From contig JAGDMF010000011.1 in assembly GCA_017860455.1 (NCBI GenBank), positions 1-64,000 of the forward strand: a DNA stretch of 64,000 nucleotides, written 5' to 3'. Made by a program: the position numbers and the translations under genes. Below the pieces are notes generated by a model that saw nothing but the letters and a program-made list of their open reading frames with translations, was not told the DNA's origin and searched no databases. Source of the stretch: Bacteroidota bacterium (GTDB lineage Bacteria > Bacteroidota > Bacteroidia > Bacteroidales > WCHB1-69). Shown here piece by piece: positions 9,429-17,213 of this stretch. Each line of letters starts with the position of its first letter. Positions within the stretch are counted from its first letter, which is position 1.

Positions 9429-9522
9429 TATTTTTGCAGCAGCTCGGGAACCAAGTGAATAACTTTAAGTGTTCAAGGAGTTTTAGAAGCCGTTTAGTAA
9501 CCCTAAGCGGTTTTGGTTTTTT
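9429..9522 (+). ncRNA. Putative small RNA next to the CRISPR locus
   Basis: A TATTTTTG box (9429-9436), with no good -33 TTG at the right distance, is followed by a compact structured unit. CTC and GGAAC (9443-9451) can pair with GTTC and GAG (9471-9480). A strong terminator follows: CCGTTTAG and CTAAGCGG (9490-9510), then TTTTGGTTTTTT. The transcript would be about 80 nt. No open reading frame of interest overlaps it. It contains GTGAATAACTTT, which resembles GTGAATTGCTTT in the CRISPR repeat, so it might pair with tracrRNA. I do not recognise the RNA family. The function is unknown. Confidence 0.5.
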
Positions 9523-9715
9523 AAAAATTCCTCGATACAAAACCCATTGATTCTCGATGGAATGAAACCATGTGTAAATCAATAGGTAATGCATCAAGAA
9601 TTGCAAAAATAAATAATAAAATTGTCAACTAATGACAATAAACTTGATTTCTGAAAAATTTTTCAAAATAATTTTTGGTTATCAATTTCATTTACTATTC
9701 ACTATTCACTACAAA
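9523..9715. other. Gene-free AT-rich stretch
   Basis: Two overlapping ORFs here (9382-9606 minus, 9632-9841 plus) look like chance frames with no family features. An imperfect inverted repeat, ATTGATT near 9547 with AATCAAT near 9577, could form a hairpin with a loop of about 23 nt. Otherwise I see nothing. Confidence 0.4.
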
Positions 9716-9915
9716 ACCGCAGGTTTTGTTCGCATTAGGGCGAAGCCGGGAAAGCCCGCAAGTGAGGAAGACGATGTGATGCAGGGAGTAAAAGAGCGAA
9801 CTTGTGAGCTCCTTTTACGACCATGCAGTCACACGGCTTAGGAACGCGGACTTGAAGGCGTAGCCCGACGGCGTGGGATGGCAAGTGGGATGGGAAAGCC
9901 GGAATGCCCAAATAG
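9716..9915. other. GC-rich structured intergenic block
   Basis: About 200 bp is clearly richer in G and C than the surrounding AT-rich sequence. It contains small inverted repeats: CAAAACC-GCA-GGTTTTG, TTCGC with GCGAA, GGGC with GCCC, and GTAAAAGAGC with GCTCCTTTTAC. The ORF across it (9632-9841) has no recognisable protein features. It could be a repetitive extragenic element or the remains of acquired DNA. Only one copy is visible in this window. Confidence 0.45.
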
Positions 9916-9959
9916 TTATTAGCTATAAGGTTTTAGTTATTAGTTTCTTATTCCTAAAC

Positions 9960-10074
9960 TAATGAAAAATGAAAAATGAAAAATGAAAAATGAAAAATGA
10001 AGAATGAATAATGAAAAATGAATAATGAAAAATGAAAAATGAAGAATGAAAAATGAAGAATGAAAAATGAATAA
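9960..10074. repeat. 7-bp tandem repeat, AATGAAA type
   Basis: About 16 units of a 7-bp motif (AATGAAA, with AATGAAG and AATGAAT variants) run head to tail. Degenerate units are mixed with perfect ones. No gene is covered. Confidence 0.9.
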
Positions 10075-10093
10075 AAAGCATTATCAACTAATA

Positions 10094-10297
10094 CCTTAAA
10101 CCTTAAACCTTAAACCCAAAACCTAAAACCTTAAACCTTAAACCTTAAACCCAAAACCCAAAACCTAAAACCTAAAACCTTAAACCTAAAACCCAAAACC
10201 CAAAACCTAAAACCTAAAACCTAAAACCTAAAACCTAAAACCTAAAACCTAAAACCTAAAACCTTAAACCTAAAACCTTAAACCCAAAACCCAAAAA
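10094..10297. repeat. 7-bp telomere-like tandem repeat, CCTAAAA type
   Basis: Nearly 30 units of CCTAAAA with CCTTAAA and CCCAAAA variants form a continuous 200-bp tract. It ends a few bases from the stop codon of the SIMPL-domain gene, so on that gene's strand it is a GGTTTTA-rich 3' region. It resembles telomere repeats in form only. Confidence 0.92.
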
Positions 10298-10299
10298 CT

Positions 10300-11247
10300 T
10301 TATTTCACCTCCAGCTTCTTCACCTCTCCCGTTGGGGTCACGATGAAATACTCTTTGGAGATCACTTGCCTGGTTTCAACGTTATACTTTATCGTCATTT
10401 GAATCTCATATAGAACTTGTATTACAGGCTCTAAGATTACAGGGTTGAGGATAAAATCAAACTCCTTATTCAGGATGGGCTGGTAGTAATTGGTGGTGGA
10501 TTTGGTGGTTTGGGTTACATTGGCCCGATTGTTAAGATTAAGAGATGAATTGTTGTAAGCCTGATACGATTTATACATCTCTACAGGATATAAAACACGA
10601 TACCCATCTAAAACTCTTTTTGAAAGCGTGTCAAATTTCATTTGTAAAAGGGTTTCTTTATCTTTTAGTTTCTCTTTCAAAATCACTTGTGCTTTTTCAG
10701 AAAGTTCCCTTTTGATGGAATCCATTTGAGCAGCAAAATAATCAACTCTCACTAAATCATAGATTTCAACCGTTGACAATATTTGAATAAACTCATTGAG
10801 TTGATTAGGATTTGAAAACTTGATGTGAACATTTTTCTTTAATTCAAAACCGATTGGGATCTCATTGTATGTTTTTCTGCTGAATTTCTTTTTAGTCACT
10901 TCATATTCAAATACCGGAACAAATGAGATCATATCGATGTAGGTTTCCACATTGGGCTTTAATTGGATGAGCGCTAACGCCTGGTTGATTCTATCATCCA
11001 TTAATCTGTTCACCTCTTCGGCGGTTTCCGCTTGTTGTGTAACACTAAAAATGGCTACATAAGCATCCGCTTTTACATTGGCCATCCCTTTGACACTGAT
11101 CACAACATCCCCATTCGTAGGGATCTGCACATCAATATTGTTTTCAGAAAAATAAACGGGAGCCAGATAATTGCTGTTTCCCATAACCTGACAAAAAACA
11201 GCACTTGTGGAGAATACCAACAATGTAATTAGAAATAACTTTTTCAT
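10300..11247 (-). CDS. Secreted SIMPL (DUF541) domain protein
   Basis: This 315-aa protein has a signal peptide (MKKLFLITLLVFSTSAVFCQ). The segment ISVKGMANVKADAYVAIFSV followed by AETAEEVNRLMDDRINQAL matches the start of the SIMPL/DUF541 fold: a beta-strand, then the TAEE helix. The C-terminal quarter is beta-rich and ends in FIVTPTGEVKKLEVK. The family is periplasmic or outer-membrane associated and its molecular role is poorly defined. The gene stands alone, flanked by tandem repeats on both sides. A TATTTTTG box lies at 11277-11270 upstream. Confidence 0.75.
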   Translation of the reverse strand: MKKLFLITLLVFSTSAVFCQVMGNSNYLAPVYFSENNIDVQIPTNGDVVISVKGMANVKADAYVAIFSVTQQAETAEEVNRLMDDRINQALALIQLKPNVETYIDMISFVPVFEYEVTKKKFSRKTYNEIPIGFELKKNVHIKFSNPNQLNEFIQILSTVEIYDLVRVDYFAAQMDSIKRELSEKAQVILKEKLKDKETLLQMKFDTLSKRVLDGYRVLYPVEMYKSYQAYNNSSLNLNNRANVTQTTKSTTNYYQPILNKEFDFILNPVILEPVIQVLYEIQMTIKYNVETRQVISKEYFIVTPTGEVKKLEVK

Positions 11248-11269
11248 ATTGTTTTGAATTTTAAAAAAA

Positions 11270-11277
11270 CAAAAATA
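11270..11277 (-). promoter_or_regulatory. -7 box of the SIMPL-domain gene
   Basis: TATTTTTG on the minus strand, 22 bp before the start codon. The place where a -33 TTG should be falls inside the 8-bp tandem repeat and contains no TTG. Confidence 0.45.
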
Positions 11278-11280
11278 CGA

Positions 11281-11368
11281 AATAATAAGCTAATAAGCTA
11301 ATGAGCTAATAAGCTAATAAGCTAATAAGCTAATAAGCTAATAAGCTATTAAGATAATGAGCTAATGG
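11281..11368. repeat. 8-bp tandem repeat, GCTAATAA type
   Basis: Ten head-to-tail units of GCTAATAA fill 11289-11368. The central ones are perfect; variants are GCTAATGA, GCTATTAA and GATAATGA. The array starts a few bases from the -7 box of the SIMPL-domain gene and covers its -33 region. Confidence 0.92.
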
Positions 11369-11402
11369 AATTGAATGATTATTGTTGCAAGATATCGTGT
11401 TT

Positions 11403-12650
11403 TCAATGGCTAATGGTCATTTTAAATTTCATTAATCGCAAACATTTATCTTTACATTGTTTTTTAAACACTACTCCATAAATAAAACCTTGATAAAATG
11501 CCATTGAATTGGGCTCAAAGTTTAATTCGTACGTATCAGATTGAAAACTTGAAGTACAAACAAACTTTCCTTTTGGATCAAATGTATATGCTCTAAATTT
11601 ATTGCTCTGATCTGTTTTTGTGTATTCAAAAACGATTAAATTGCCTTCAGAGTCAACAATTAATGAAGTAAAAAAGGGAAGATGGTCAGGATAGTTTTTC
11701 TTTTCTTTAAAACTTAATGCAGCTGAATTGTATTGTTTCTTTATTTTTTCCAATTCGTCTTTTGAATATTTTTTCATTTTCATTAAATTTTCTTCAAATT
11801 TAGTCCATCCTTTAATTGTTGTTTGATAATAGTCATTAATATCTTCTTCCGTTATTTTTAGAGGAGGAATATTTAAATTGAATTCCTGTATTTTTTTACC
11901 ATCTTTTGAATATTCGGTAACAACACCTGTTGAAGTTAATGCAACCAATAAGTTTCCATTTTTAGCAGTTGCGATACATATTTTTTCAGAACTTGTTTGA
12001 GAATAAGGTGGTTGAAAATACATTTTATTTCCACCGGGAAGTTCAATACTCATGCTTCCTTCTATTGAACTGGAATTTTCAGTAAGGATCCTTTTTTCAG
12101 TTTCCGTATTAAAATCTTTAATTACTACAATTGATTTATTATTAGTATAACCAAGAATAGCTAGTTTTGAATTGGCTAAAGGTATTATTTCTAGAGGCAT
12201 ATACTTAAGTTGAATCATTTTAACAAATTTTCCGTTTAAATCAAAAAATTTAATTCTTCCCTGACAATCAGATGTAAAAATATATTTGCCATCCATGATT
12301 CCTTCCACTGTAGGAAGAAAAGGAAACTGATCTTTTCCGGATCCCTTTTTTCCGAATTTTAAAACGAAATTTCCATTTTTATCAAATTTCCAAATTTCGT
12401 ATTTTGATTTATGACTCATAAAAATGGACCCATCCGGTGCTACAACAATTCTTTTCATTTTACCGGTTTCTTTCCCGTATTGTTCTAAATTATAATCAAA
12501 TAAAAGCGAATTCCAATCATTTTTTGAACCATAGTTTGTCTCTTCAACCAATTTTATATTTCCATTTTTATAAAGAGAAATTAAATTTTGACCATTTAAA
12601 TGTGCAACAGTGATCAATAAAATCATCATTACAATAAACCTGTTTTTCAT
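11403..12650 (-). CDS. Secreted 6-bladed beta-propeller protein
   Basis: This 415-aa protein has a signal peptide (IVMMILLITVAHLNGQ). Repeated strands of the type IVVAPDGSIFMSH..YEIWKFDKNGNFVLKFGKKG and KIKFFDLNGKFVKMI are the hallmark of the NHL-like 6-bladed propeller family common in Bacteroidetes (compare TDCQGRIKFFD and VDSEGNLIVFEY). It is probably an envelope protein, and its ligand is unknown. It is 21 bp downstream of the anti-sigma gene on the same strand, so it is likely co-transcribed with and controlled by the ECF sigma factor. Confidence 0.75.
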   Translation of the reverse strand: MKNRFIVMMILLITVAHLNGQNLISLYKNGNIKLVEETNYGSKNDWNSLLFDYNLEQYGKETGKMKRIVVAPDGSIFMSHKSKYEIWKFDKNGNFVLKFGKKGSGKDQFPFLPTVEGIMDGKYIFTSDCQGRIKFFDLNGKFVKMIQLKYMPLEIIPLANSKLAILGYTNNKSIVVIKDFNTETEKRILTENSSSIEGSMSIELPGGNKMYFQPPYSQTSSEKICIATAKNGNLLVALTSTGVVTEYSKDGKKIQEFNLNIPPLKITEEDINDYYQTTIKGWTKFEENLMKMKKYSKDELEKIKKQYNSAALSFKEKKNYPDHLPFFTSLIVDSEGNLIVFEYTKTDQSNKFRAYTFDPKGKFVCTSSFQSDTYELNFEPNSMAFYQGFIYGVVFKKQCKDKCLRLMKFKMTISH

Positions 12651-12671
12651 GATAATTGTGTTTTTAAATTG

Positions 12672-13133
12672 TTAATTTTCTAAAGTAAATGCTCCTTCAA
12701 AATTTCCTTCTGCATCAGTAATGACCACATCAATCTGTTTTTTATGCCATGTTTTATTCTGATCTTCTTTTTCTAATAAATCATATTGCGCCTGAAGTAA
12801 TGTATTTTTTTTCATTTGTTTATTTTGATGTATTTGCCATATAAAACCTAATCCGATTAATATGATTATTGAAGCGGCAATTTTGAATATTTGAAATCTA
12901 TTTGATTTTTTTTGAACACTATATTTTTTAAATTCCGGAATCTCTTGTTCTGTAAAATCTGAGTCTAAATACGATAATGCTTTAAATATCAAATTTTTAT
13001 CTTGTAAAGTGTTGTTATATAATTCTGAGCATTGCTGACAATGTTCTATATGAAGGGAAATATTTTTTTTCTTCTCACTAGATAATGCATCATCGATAAA
13101 TAATTGCATTTCCAATTTATTCAAACATTTCAT
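12672..13133 (-). CDS. Membrane anti-sigma factor
   Basis: This 153-aa protein has an N-terminal zinc-binding anti-sigma motif (HIEHCQQCSE, H-x3-C-x2-C), a single membrane helix (IAASIIILIGLGFIW) and a short outer domain ending in ITDAEGNFEGAFTLEN. It overlaps the sigma gene by 17 bp, the classical arrangement of an ECF sigma factor and its cognate anti-sigma. It probably holds the sigma factor at the inner membrane until an envelope signal arrives. Confidence 0.8.
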   Translation of the reverse strand: MKCLNKLEMQLFIDDALSSEKKKNISLHIEHCQQCSELYNNTLQDKNLIFKALSYLDSDFTEQEIPEFKKYSVQKKSNRFQIFKIAASIIILIGLGFIWQIHQNKQMKKNTLLQAQYDLLEKEDQNKTWHKKQIDVVITDAEGNFEGAFTLEN

Positions 13134-13617
13134 GATATTGATTTTTTAAACTATTTTTTATTTTTTCAATAACTCTTAATAAAGTTGTTCCTATTGAAGA
13201 TGTTTTAATTCCAATTATTTCTGCAATTTCAGAATATGAAAAACCATCATAATATAGGATTATTAACTCTTTATCTCTTTTATCTAATGTTTCAATAATT
13301 TCAAAAACGATCCTTTTTTTTTCTTTTTGCTCTAAATCTTCATTTAAATCAAAACAGCTTTCCGTTTTATAAATCATTTCCTGATCTTTTTGTTGATGAT
13401 TTTGAGAAGTTTTATATTTTGATCTTATTTTATTTAACATTGCTTTATATAACCATGCTCTTGGATTTTCAATTTCAGAACAATCTAAAGTTATCTTGTA
13501 TAAACTATAAAAAACATCCTGAATGAAGTCATCAACCTCCTCAGAATCAGAATATAATTGAATAGTAAATCTTTTCAATTCCGGATAGTACTTTTTATAT
13601 ATTTCTTCAAAAACCAT
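13117..13617 (-). CDS. ECF-type RNA polymerase sigma factor
   Basis: This 166-aa protein has sigma region 2 (VDDFIQDVFYSLYKI) and region 4 (LIILYYDGFSYSEIAEIIGIKTSSIGTTLLRVIEKIK), and the length of a group IV sigma-70 factor. It is the first gene of a three-gene set with the anti-sigma factor and the secreted propeller. The region upstream (13618-13764) is shared with the divergent DUF1801 gene. Confidence 0.9.
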   Translation of the reverse strand: MVFEEIYKKYYPELKRFTIQLYSDSEEVDDFIQDVFYSLYKITLDCSEIENPRAWLYKAMLNKIRSKYKTSQNHQQKDQEMIYKTESCFDLNEDLEQKEKKRIVFEIIETLDKRDKELIILYYDGFSYSEIAEIIGIKTSSIGTTLLRVIEKIKNSLKNQYHEMFE

Positions 13618-13764
13618 TCTGTTTTTTATGTTTTAAATCCACTATAAAACGATTAAAAAACGTTTTTGTGACATGAAGCACAAATATAATTGAAAGTTTT
13701 TTATAATTGGGTTTCAATAGAAATATTGTAATTATCTTTGCTACCTGTAATTCAATAAAAAAAT

Positions 13765-14103
13765 ATGAATCAAGTAGATCTTTATATTGCAACTTTTCCG
13801 TTGGAAACTCAGATTATTTTAAATAAAATCAGAGCCATCATTGTTTCAGTTGCTCCCGATGCTGTTGAAGGATTCAATTATCAGATGCCCTCCTATAAAT
13901 TGAATAAAAAACCATTGGTTTACTTCGCCGCTTTTAAAAATCATATCGGCTTTTATGCTACACCTACCGGACACGAGCAGTTTAAAGGGGAATTGTCTGC
14001 TTATAAACAAGGGAAAGGATCAGTTCAGTTTCCATTGAATCAACCCATTCCGTATGAGCTGATTCAAAGAATCGTGGAGTTTAGAGTTGCAAATTGTCAA
14101 TAA
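13765..14103 (+). CDS. DUF1801 domain protein (YdhG-like)
   Basis: This 112-aa protein has the DUF1801 pattern: an N-terminal helix (VDLYIATFPLETQIILNKIRAII), then APDAVEGFNYQMPSYKLNKKPLVYFAAFKNHIGFYATP, and KGSVQFPLNQPIPYELI near the end. The fold resembles frataxin/YdhG proteins. The role is uncertain; some members have been linked to intracellular iron. A TATCTTTG box lies at 13733-13740. Confidence 0.8.
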   Translation: MNQVDLYIATFPLETQIILNKIRAIIVSVAPDAVEGFNYQMPSYKLNKKPLVYFAAFKNHIGFYATPTGHEQFKGELSAYKQGKGSVQFPLNQPIPYELIQRIVEFRVANCQ

Positions 14104-14177
14104 AACTACCCTCAAAAAAGTATCATCATTTGAAATATTTTTTAATATTTTTGCGTTACCATAAAAAAACTTGATCT

Positions 14178-15161
14178 ATGAAAAAAATATCTTTAATCTT
14201 TGCCCTTATTTTGGTTATTTTTGCTCAAACAGGATGTGATAGAGGTTCAACATCCGGAATTAAAACTGAAAATTATTCAACAGGGAAAGCCGGTGAACTA
14301 TTAATTGTGATGGATAAAGAGCTGTTTGGGGACACAATGGTATCAAACATAAACAAAACTTTTACTCAACCCCAACCTTCTATCAATCAAACGGAACCTA
14401 TGTTTGATTTGTTAAAACTAAAAAATACAGATTTTAATTCCTATTTTCAAAAACACAGAAACATAGTTCATTTTGACATTAATTCCAGTTATGGTGTGAA
14501 TAAAATGGAGATTGAGAGAAATGTATGGTCATCTCCTCAGGTGTATGTTCATTTTAAATGCAATAGTGTTGATTCCTGCATTCAATTGTTTTTCCAAAAT
14601 CAAAGTGAAATTATTGATATATTGTATGAGAACGATTTAGCCCGATTACAATCTTTTTATCTGAAAGATCACAATGCTGCCATTGAAAAGAAGATTAAAG
14701 AGAAGTTTGGTTATACAGTTTCAGTACCTCAAAATTATTCAATTGCCCGGGAAGAAGCAGATTTTATCTGGTTGCTTTTCAGAACGACTAAAAATGATAG
14801 GTGTATCATGATTTATAAGACAACTCCCACACAATTGACACAAGACAATTTGATCCAATTAAGAGATCAGATAACTAAAAAGTATATTCCGGGAGCTGTA
14901 ACAGGAGCATATCCAATCATCGATCAAAATCCAAAATATCTCAATTTCAAAGAGTTAAACATTGGTTCCAAAATAGGAGCAGAACTAAGAGGTTTATGGA
15001 TCTCCAAAAATGATATCATGGGCGGTCCATTTTGTACGTATGTATTTAATGAACCAACCGGTAAAAATTGTATTGTAGTGGATGGGTTTGTTCATGCTCC
15101 TCATGAAAACAAACGGGATTATATCCGCGAAGTAGAAGCTATTATTAAAACAATTCGATAA
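14178..15161 (+). CDS. DUF4837 family lipoprotein
   Basis: This 327-aa protein has a lipoprotein signal (LILVIFAQTGCDRG, lipobox Cys). The segment GKAGELLIVMDKELFGDTMVSNINKTFTQPQPSINQTEPMFDL is characteristic of the Bacteroidetes DUF4837 family, whose function is unknown. It ends with GPFCTYVF and a C-terminal VDGFVHAPHENKRDYIREVEAII. A TATTTTTG box lies at 14146-14153. A terminator lies 25 bp after its stop. Confidence 0.8.
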   Translation: MKKISLIFALILVIFAQTGCDRGSTSGIKTENYSTGKAGELLIVMDKELFGDTMVSNINKTFTQPQPSINQTEPMFDLLKLKNTDFNSYFQKHRNIVHFDINSSYGVNKMEIERNVWSSPQVYVHFKCNSVDSCIQLFFQNQSEIIDILYENDLARLQSFYLKDHNAAIEKKIKEKFGYTVSVPQNYSIAREEADFIWLLFRTTKNDRCIMIYKTTPTQLTQDNLIQLRDQITKKYIPGAVTGAYPIIDQNPKYLNFKELNIGSKIGAELRGLWISKNDIMGGPFCTYVFNEPTGKNCIVVDGFVHAPHENKRDYIREVEAIIKTIR

Positions 15162-15185
15162 GAATCTAAAATTTTAAAATAAAAT

Positions 15186-15208
15186 GGGGAACATTTCCCC
15201 TTTTTTTT
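15186..15208 (+). terminator. Rho-independent terminator after the DUF4837 gene
   Basis: GGGGAA-CAT-TTCCCC followed by eight Ts. It overlaps the ATG (15184) reported by the ORF track for the next gene, which argues for a later start of that gene. Confidence 0.75.
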
Positions 15209-15222
15209 CGTCCAAAAGTAAC

Positions 15223-15777
15223 GTGAGCATATCTAAAATTGATAAAGAATTGGTGGAAGGCTGTCTGAAAAACGACAGAGTTAGTCAAAGGAAGCTATAT
15301 GAAAAATTTGCGCCTAAGATGTTGGTTATCTGTATGCGATATGCAAAAACAAAAGAGGATGCTGAGGATATTTTAATTGAAGGATTCGTTAAAGTGTTCG
15401 CAGGATTAGAAAAATTTAAACAAGAAAGTTCTTTGGATACCTGGATTCACTCTATCATGGTCAACGCTTCGATCTCCTATTTCCGAAAAAATAGTAAACA
15501 TTATCAAGTAGGTTCTTTAGAAGATGAATTGTTTGAGATCCCAAATAGTTCAGATTTGGATGGGTTAGCGCATCTGACTGGTAAAGATTTGATGCAGACA
15601 CTTCAGTCGATGCCGGATCACCTTAAATGTGTGTTTAATTTAGTCGCATTTGATGGGTATGATTACGAGCAGATTTCCACAGAACTGGGAATCAATATTG
15701 GAACGGCAAGGTCCAGAATGTCAAAAGGAAAAGCATGGTTACAAGAGCGAATCAACAAAATTCAAAAATTATCTTAG
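15223..15777 (+). CDS. ECF-type RNA polymerase sigma factor
   Basis: This sigma-70 protein has region 2 (LYEKFAPKMLVICMRYAKTKEDAEDILIEGFVKVF) and region 4 (FNLVAFDGYDYEQISTELGINIGTARSRMSKGKAWLQ). The ORF track starts it at ATG 15184, but that codon lies in the stem of a terminator. I prefer GTG at 15223, giving 184 aa that begin MSISKIDKELVEGCLKND, as in related Bacteroidetes factors. The next gene, 13 bp on, encodes a membrane protein that could act as its anti-sigma. Confidence 0.85.
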   Translation: MSISKIDKELVEGCLKNDRVSQRKLYEKFAPKMLVICMRYAKTKEDAEDILIEGFVKVFAGLEKFKQESSLDTWIHSIMVNASISYFRKNSKHYQVGSLEDELFEIPNSSDLDGLAHLTGKDLMQTLQSMPDHLKCVFNLVAFDGYDYEQISTELGINIGTARSRMSKGKAWLQERINKIQKLS

Positions 15778-15790
15778 AAGGGGGGCAAAT

Positions 15791-16678
15791 ATGTTGAAAC
15801 AAACGGAACAAACAAACTTACAACATTTATTGGAAAATTTTACGGAGCAACCATCTCAGGGTGTTTGGAACTCTATTGAATCTCAATTAAATGTCGTATT
15901 ACCTCAATCTGGACAATCTCTGACACAAACAACTGCTACCGGCAAGGGTAGTTCCATTTTTTCTAAAATAGCTGCAGCGCCTCTAAAAGCGGCTGCCATT
16001 ACAGGATCAGTTGCTATTGTTTCAACTGCCGCCATTATCACCATTCAAGTTCTTAATCATAAACCAGCACAACAAAATTTTCAAATACCAGCAACTCAAA
16101 AAACAGAATTAGCCCTTGTTTCAGATTCTGTAGCTTTACAATCGGATGAAAATCAGACTCCGGTTCAGGAACATGTTTCTAAAGGGATCATTCAAAGTCC
16201 GCAAATAGTAAATGAACCAGTTTCTCAAAATCCAGTAAATAATTCCATAAATACTACTCCAACATACACTGTTGCTCAGGGTAAACCGGTAACTTCAAAT
16301 CAAACAGCAAATACCAATACTCTAAAACAGGAACCCACTACAAAACCTGTTGTTTCCAGTGTTACAAACATGTCTGATCCAGTGCTTCAAAATCAGGAGT
16401 TTGAGCCATTTAATCCGGTGAAAGTAACCATTCCTAATGTCTTCACTCCCAACGGAGATGGATACAATGATCAATTTGTTATTGAAGGGATTGAAAATTG
16501 TAATGATAACAAACTGATTATAAAAAGTAGTTCCGGAAAACTAGTATTCCAGTCATCTGATTATCAAAATGACTGGAATGCCGAGAATTGCCCTGATGGC
16601 GTATATATTTACTATTTTGTTTATAAAGTGAACCAAATAGAGGAAAAAATGATGGGAAAAGTGATCATTAAAAGATAA
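15791..16678 (+). CDS. Membrane protein with T9SS type B C-terminal domain, candidate anti-sigma partner
   Basis: The ORF track extends to 15650, but the reading frame there lies inside the sigma gene. The likely start is ATG 15791 after AAGGGGGG, giving 295 aa. An N-terminal soluble part of about 55 aa (LQHLLENFTEQPSQGVWNSI) precedes a single membrane helix (AAAITGSVAIVSTAAIITIQVL). A Thr/Gln/Pro/Val-rich linker follows, then a C-terminal domain with IPNVFTPNGDGYNDQFVIEG, the gliding-motility/T9SS type B signature. The N-terminal part with the helix looks like an anti-sigma factor. The C-terminus looks like a cell-surface domain. The function is inferred from position. Confidence 0.7.
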   Translation: MLKQTEQTNLQHLLENFTEQPSQGVWNSIESQLNVVLPQSGQSLTQTTATGKGSSIFSKIAAAPLKAAAITGSVAIVSTAAIITIQVLNHKPAQQNFQIPATQKTELALVSDSVALQSDENQTPVQEHVSKGIIQSPQIVNEPVSQNPVNNSINTTPTYTVAQGKPVTSNQTANTNTLKQEPTTKPVVSSVTNMSDPVLQNQEFEPFNPVKVTIPNVFTPNGDGYNDQFVIEGIENCNDNKLIIKSSSGKLVFQSSDYQNDWNAENCPDGVYIYYFVYKVNQIEEKMMGKVIIKR

Positions 16679-17203
16679 CTATTCTTTAATTCCCAATTCC
16701 AATTTTACACGTGGTCCAATATCTTCACCTTTTTCGTAATTCAAAAGTGTTGAAGTATCGAAAATATACATAAAATTTCCCTCTTTTGCTACTTTTTCAA
16801 TAGCTTTGGTTAATTTATCCTGAAATGGTTTCAATAATTCCAACTGTTTGATTTGAAGTTTTTCCTTCATCTCTTCAGAGAAATCTTCAATTTTTTGATA
16901 CTGTTTAGTTAGTTCATCTTCTCTGATTTTTAATAAAGCAGGAGAGATTTTTGGATTCGCTTTTAATGCTTCATATTCTGCATTATTTTTTTCAAATTCA
17001 GCATACATTTGTTTGCCTTCCTCTTGAAGGTCTTTTTGGTACAATTCCAATACTTGTTGAGCTGTGTCAACACCAGGAATCAAACGAATAATAGCAGCAT
17101 AATCAATATGTCCGAATTTGGCTTTACCTTGTGCAAATGTTGATCCGGAGCAAACAGTTAAAATAAGTGCTAAAACGATGGTTATTTTTTTCATTAATCT
17201 CAA
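16679..17203 (-). CDS. OmpH/Skp family periplasmic chaperone (third copy)
   Basis: This 174-aa protein has a signal peptide (ITIVLALILTVCSGSTFAQG), then AKFGHIDYAAIIRLIPGVDTAQQVLELY, a long charged helical arm, and the C-terminal FMYIFDTSTLLNYEKGEDIGPRVKLELG. This is the Skp fold: a beta head with two coiled-coil arms, which in known members carries unfolded outer-membrane proteins across the periplasm. It lies 10 bp after the second copy and is the last gene of the bamA cluster. It meets the preceding plus-strand gene tail to tail with no gap. Confidence 0.88.
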   Translation of the reverse strand: MRLMKKITIVLALILTVCSGSTFAQGKAKFGHIDYAAIIRLIPGVDTAQQVLELYQKDLQEEGKQMYAEFEKNNAEYEALKANPKISPALLKIREDELTKQYQKIEDFSEEMKEKLQIKQLELLKPFQDKLTKAIEKVAKEGNFMYIFDTSTLLNYEKGEDIGPRVKLELGIKE

Positions 17204-17213
17204 TTTTTAGCTA

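Noticed and set aside
9382-9841. ORFs 9382-9606 (minus) and 9632-9841 (plus) as small genes.
   Set aside because: They have no signal, family motif or upstream promoter, and odd composition. The first overlaps a predicted small RNA and the second covers the GC-rich block.
10094-10297. A true telomere, meaning a linear chromosome end.
   Set aside because: The tract is interior, flanked by ordinary genes on both sides, with degenerate units. Telomere-like period is the only similarity.
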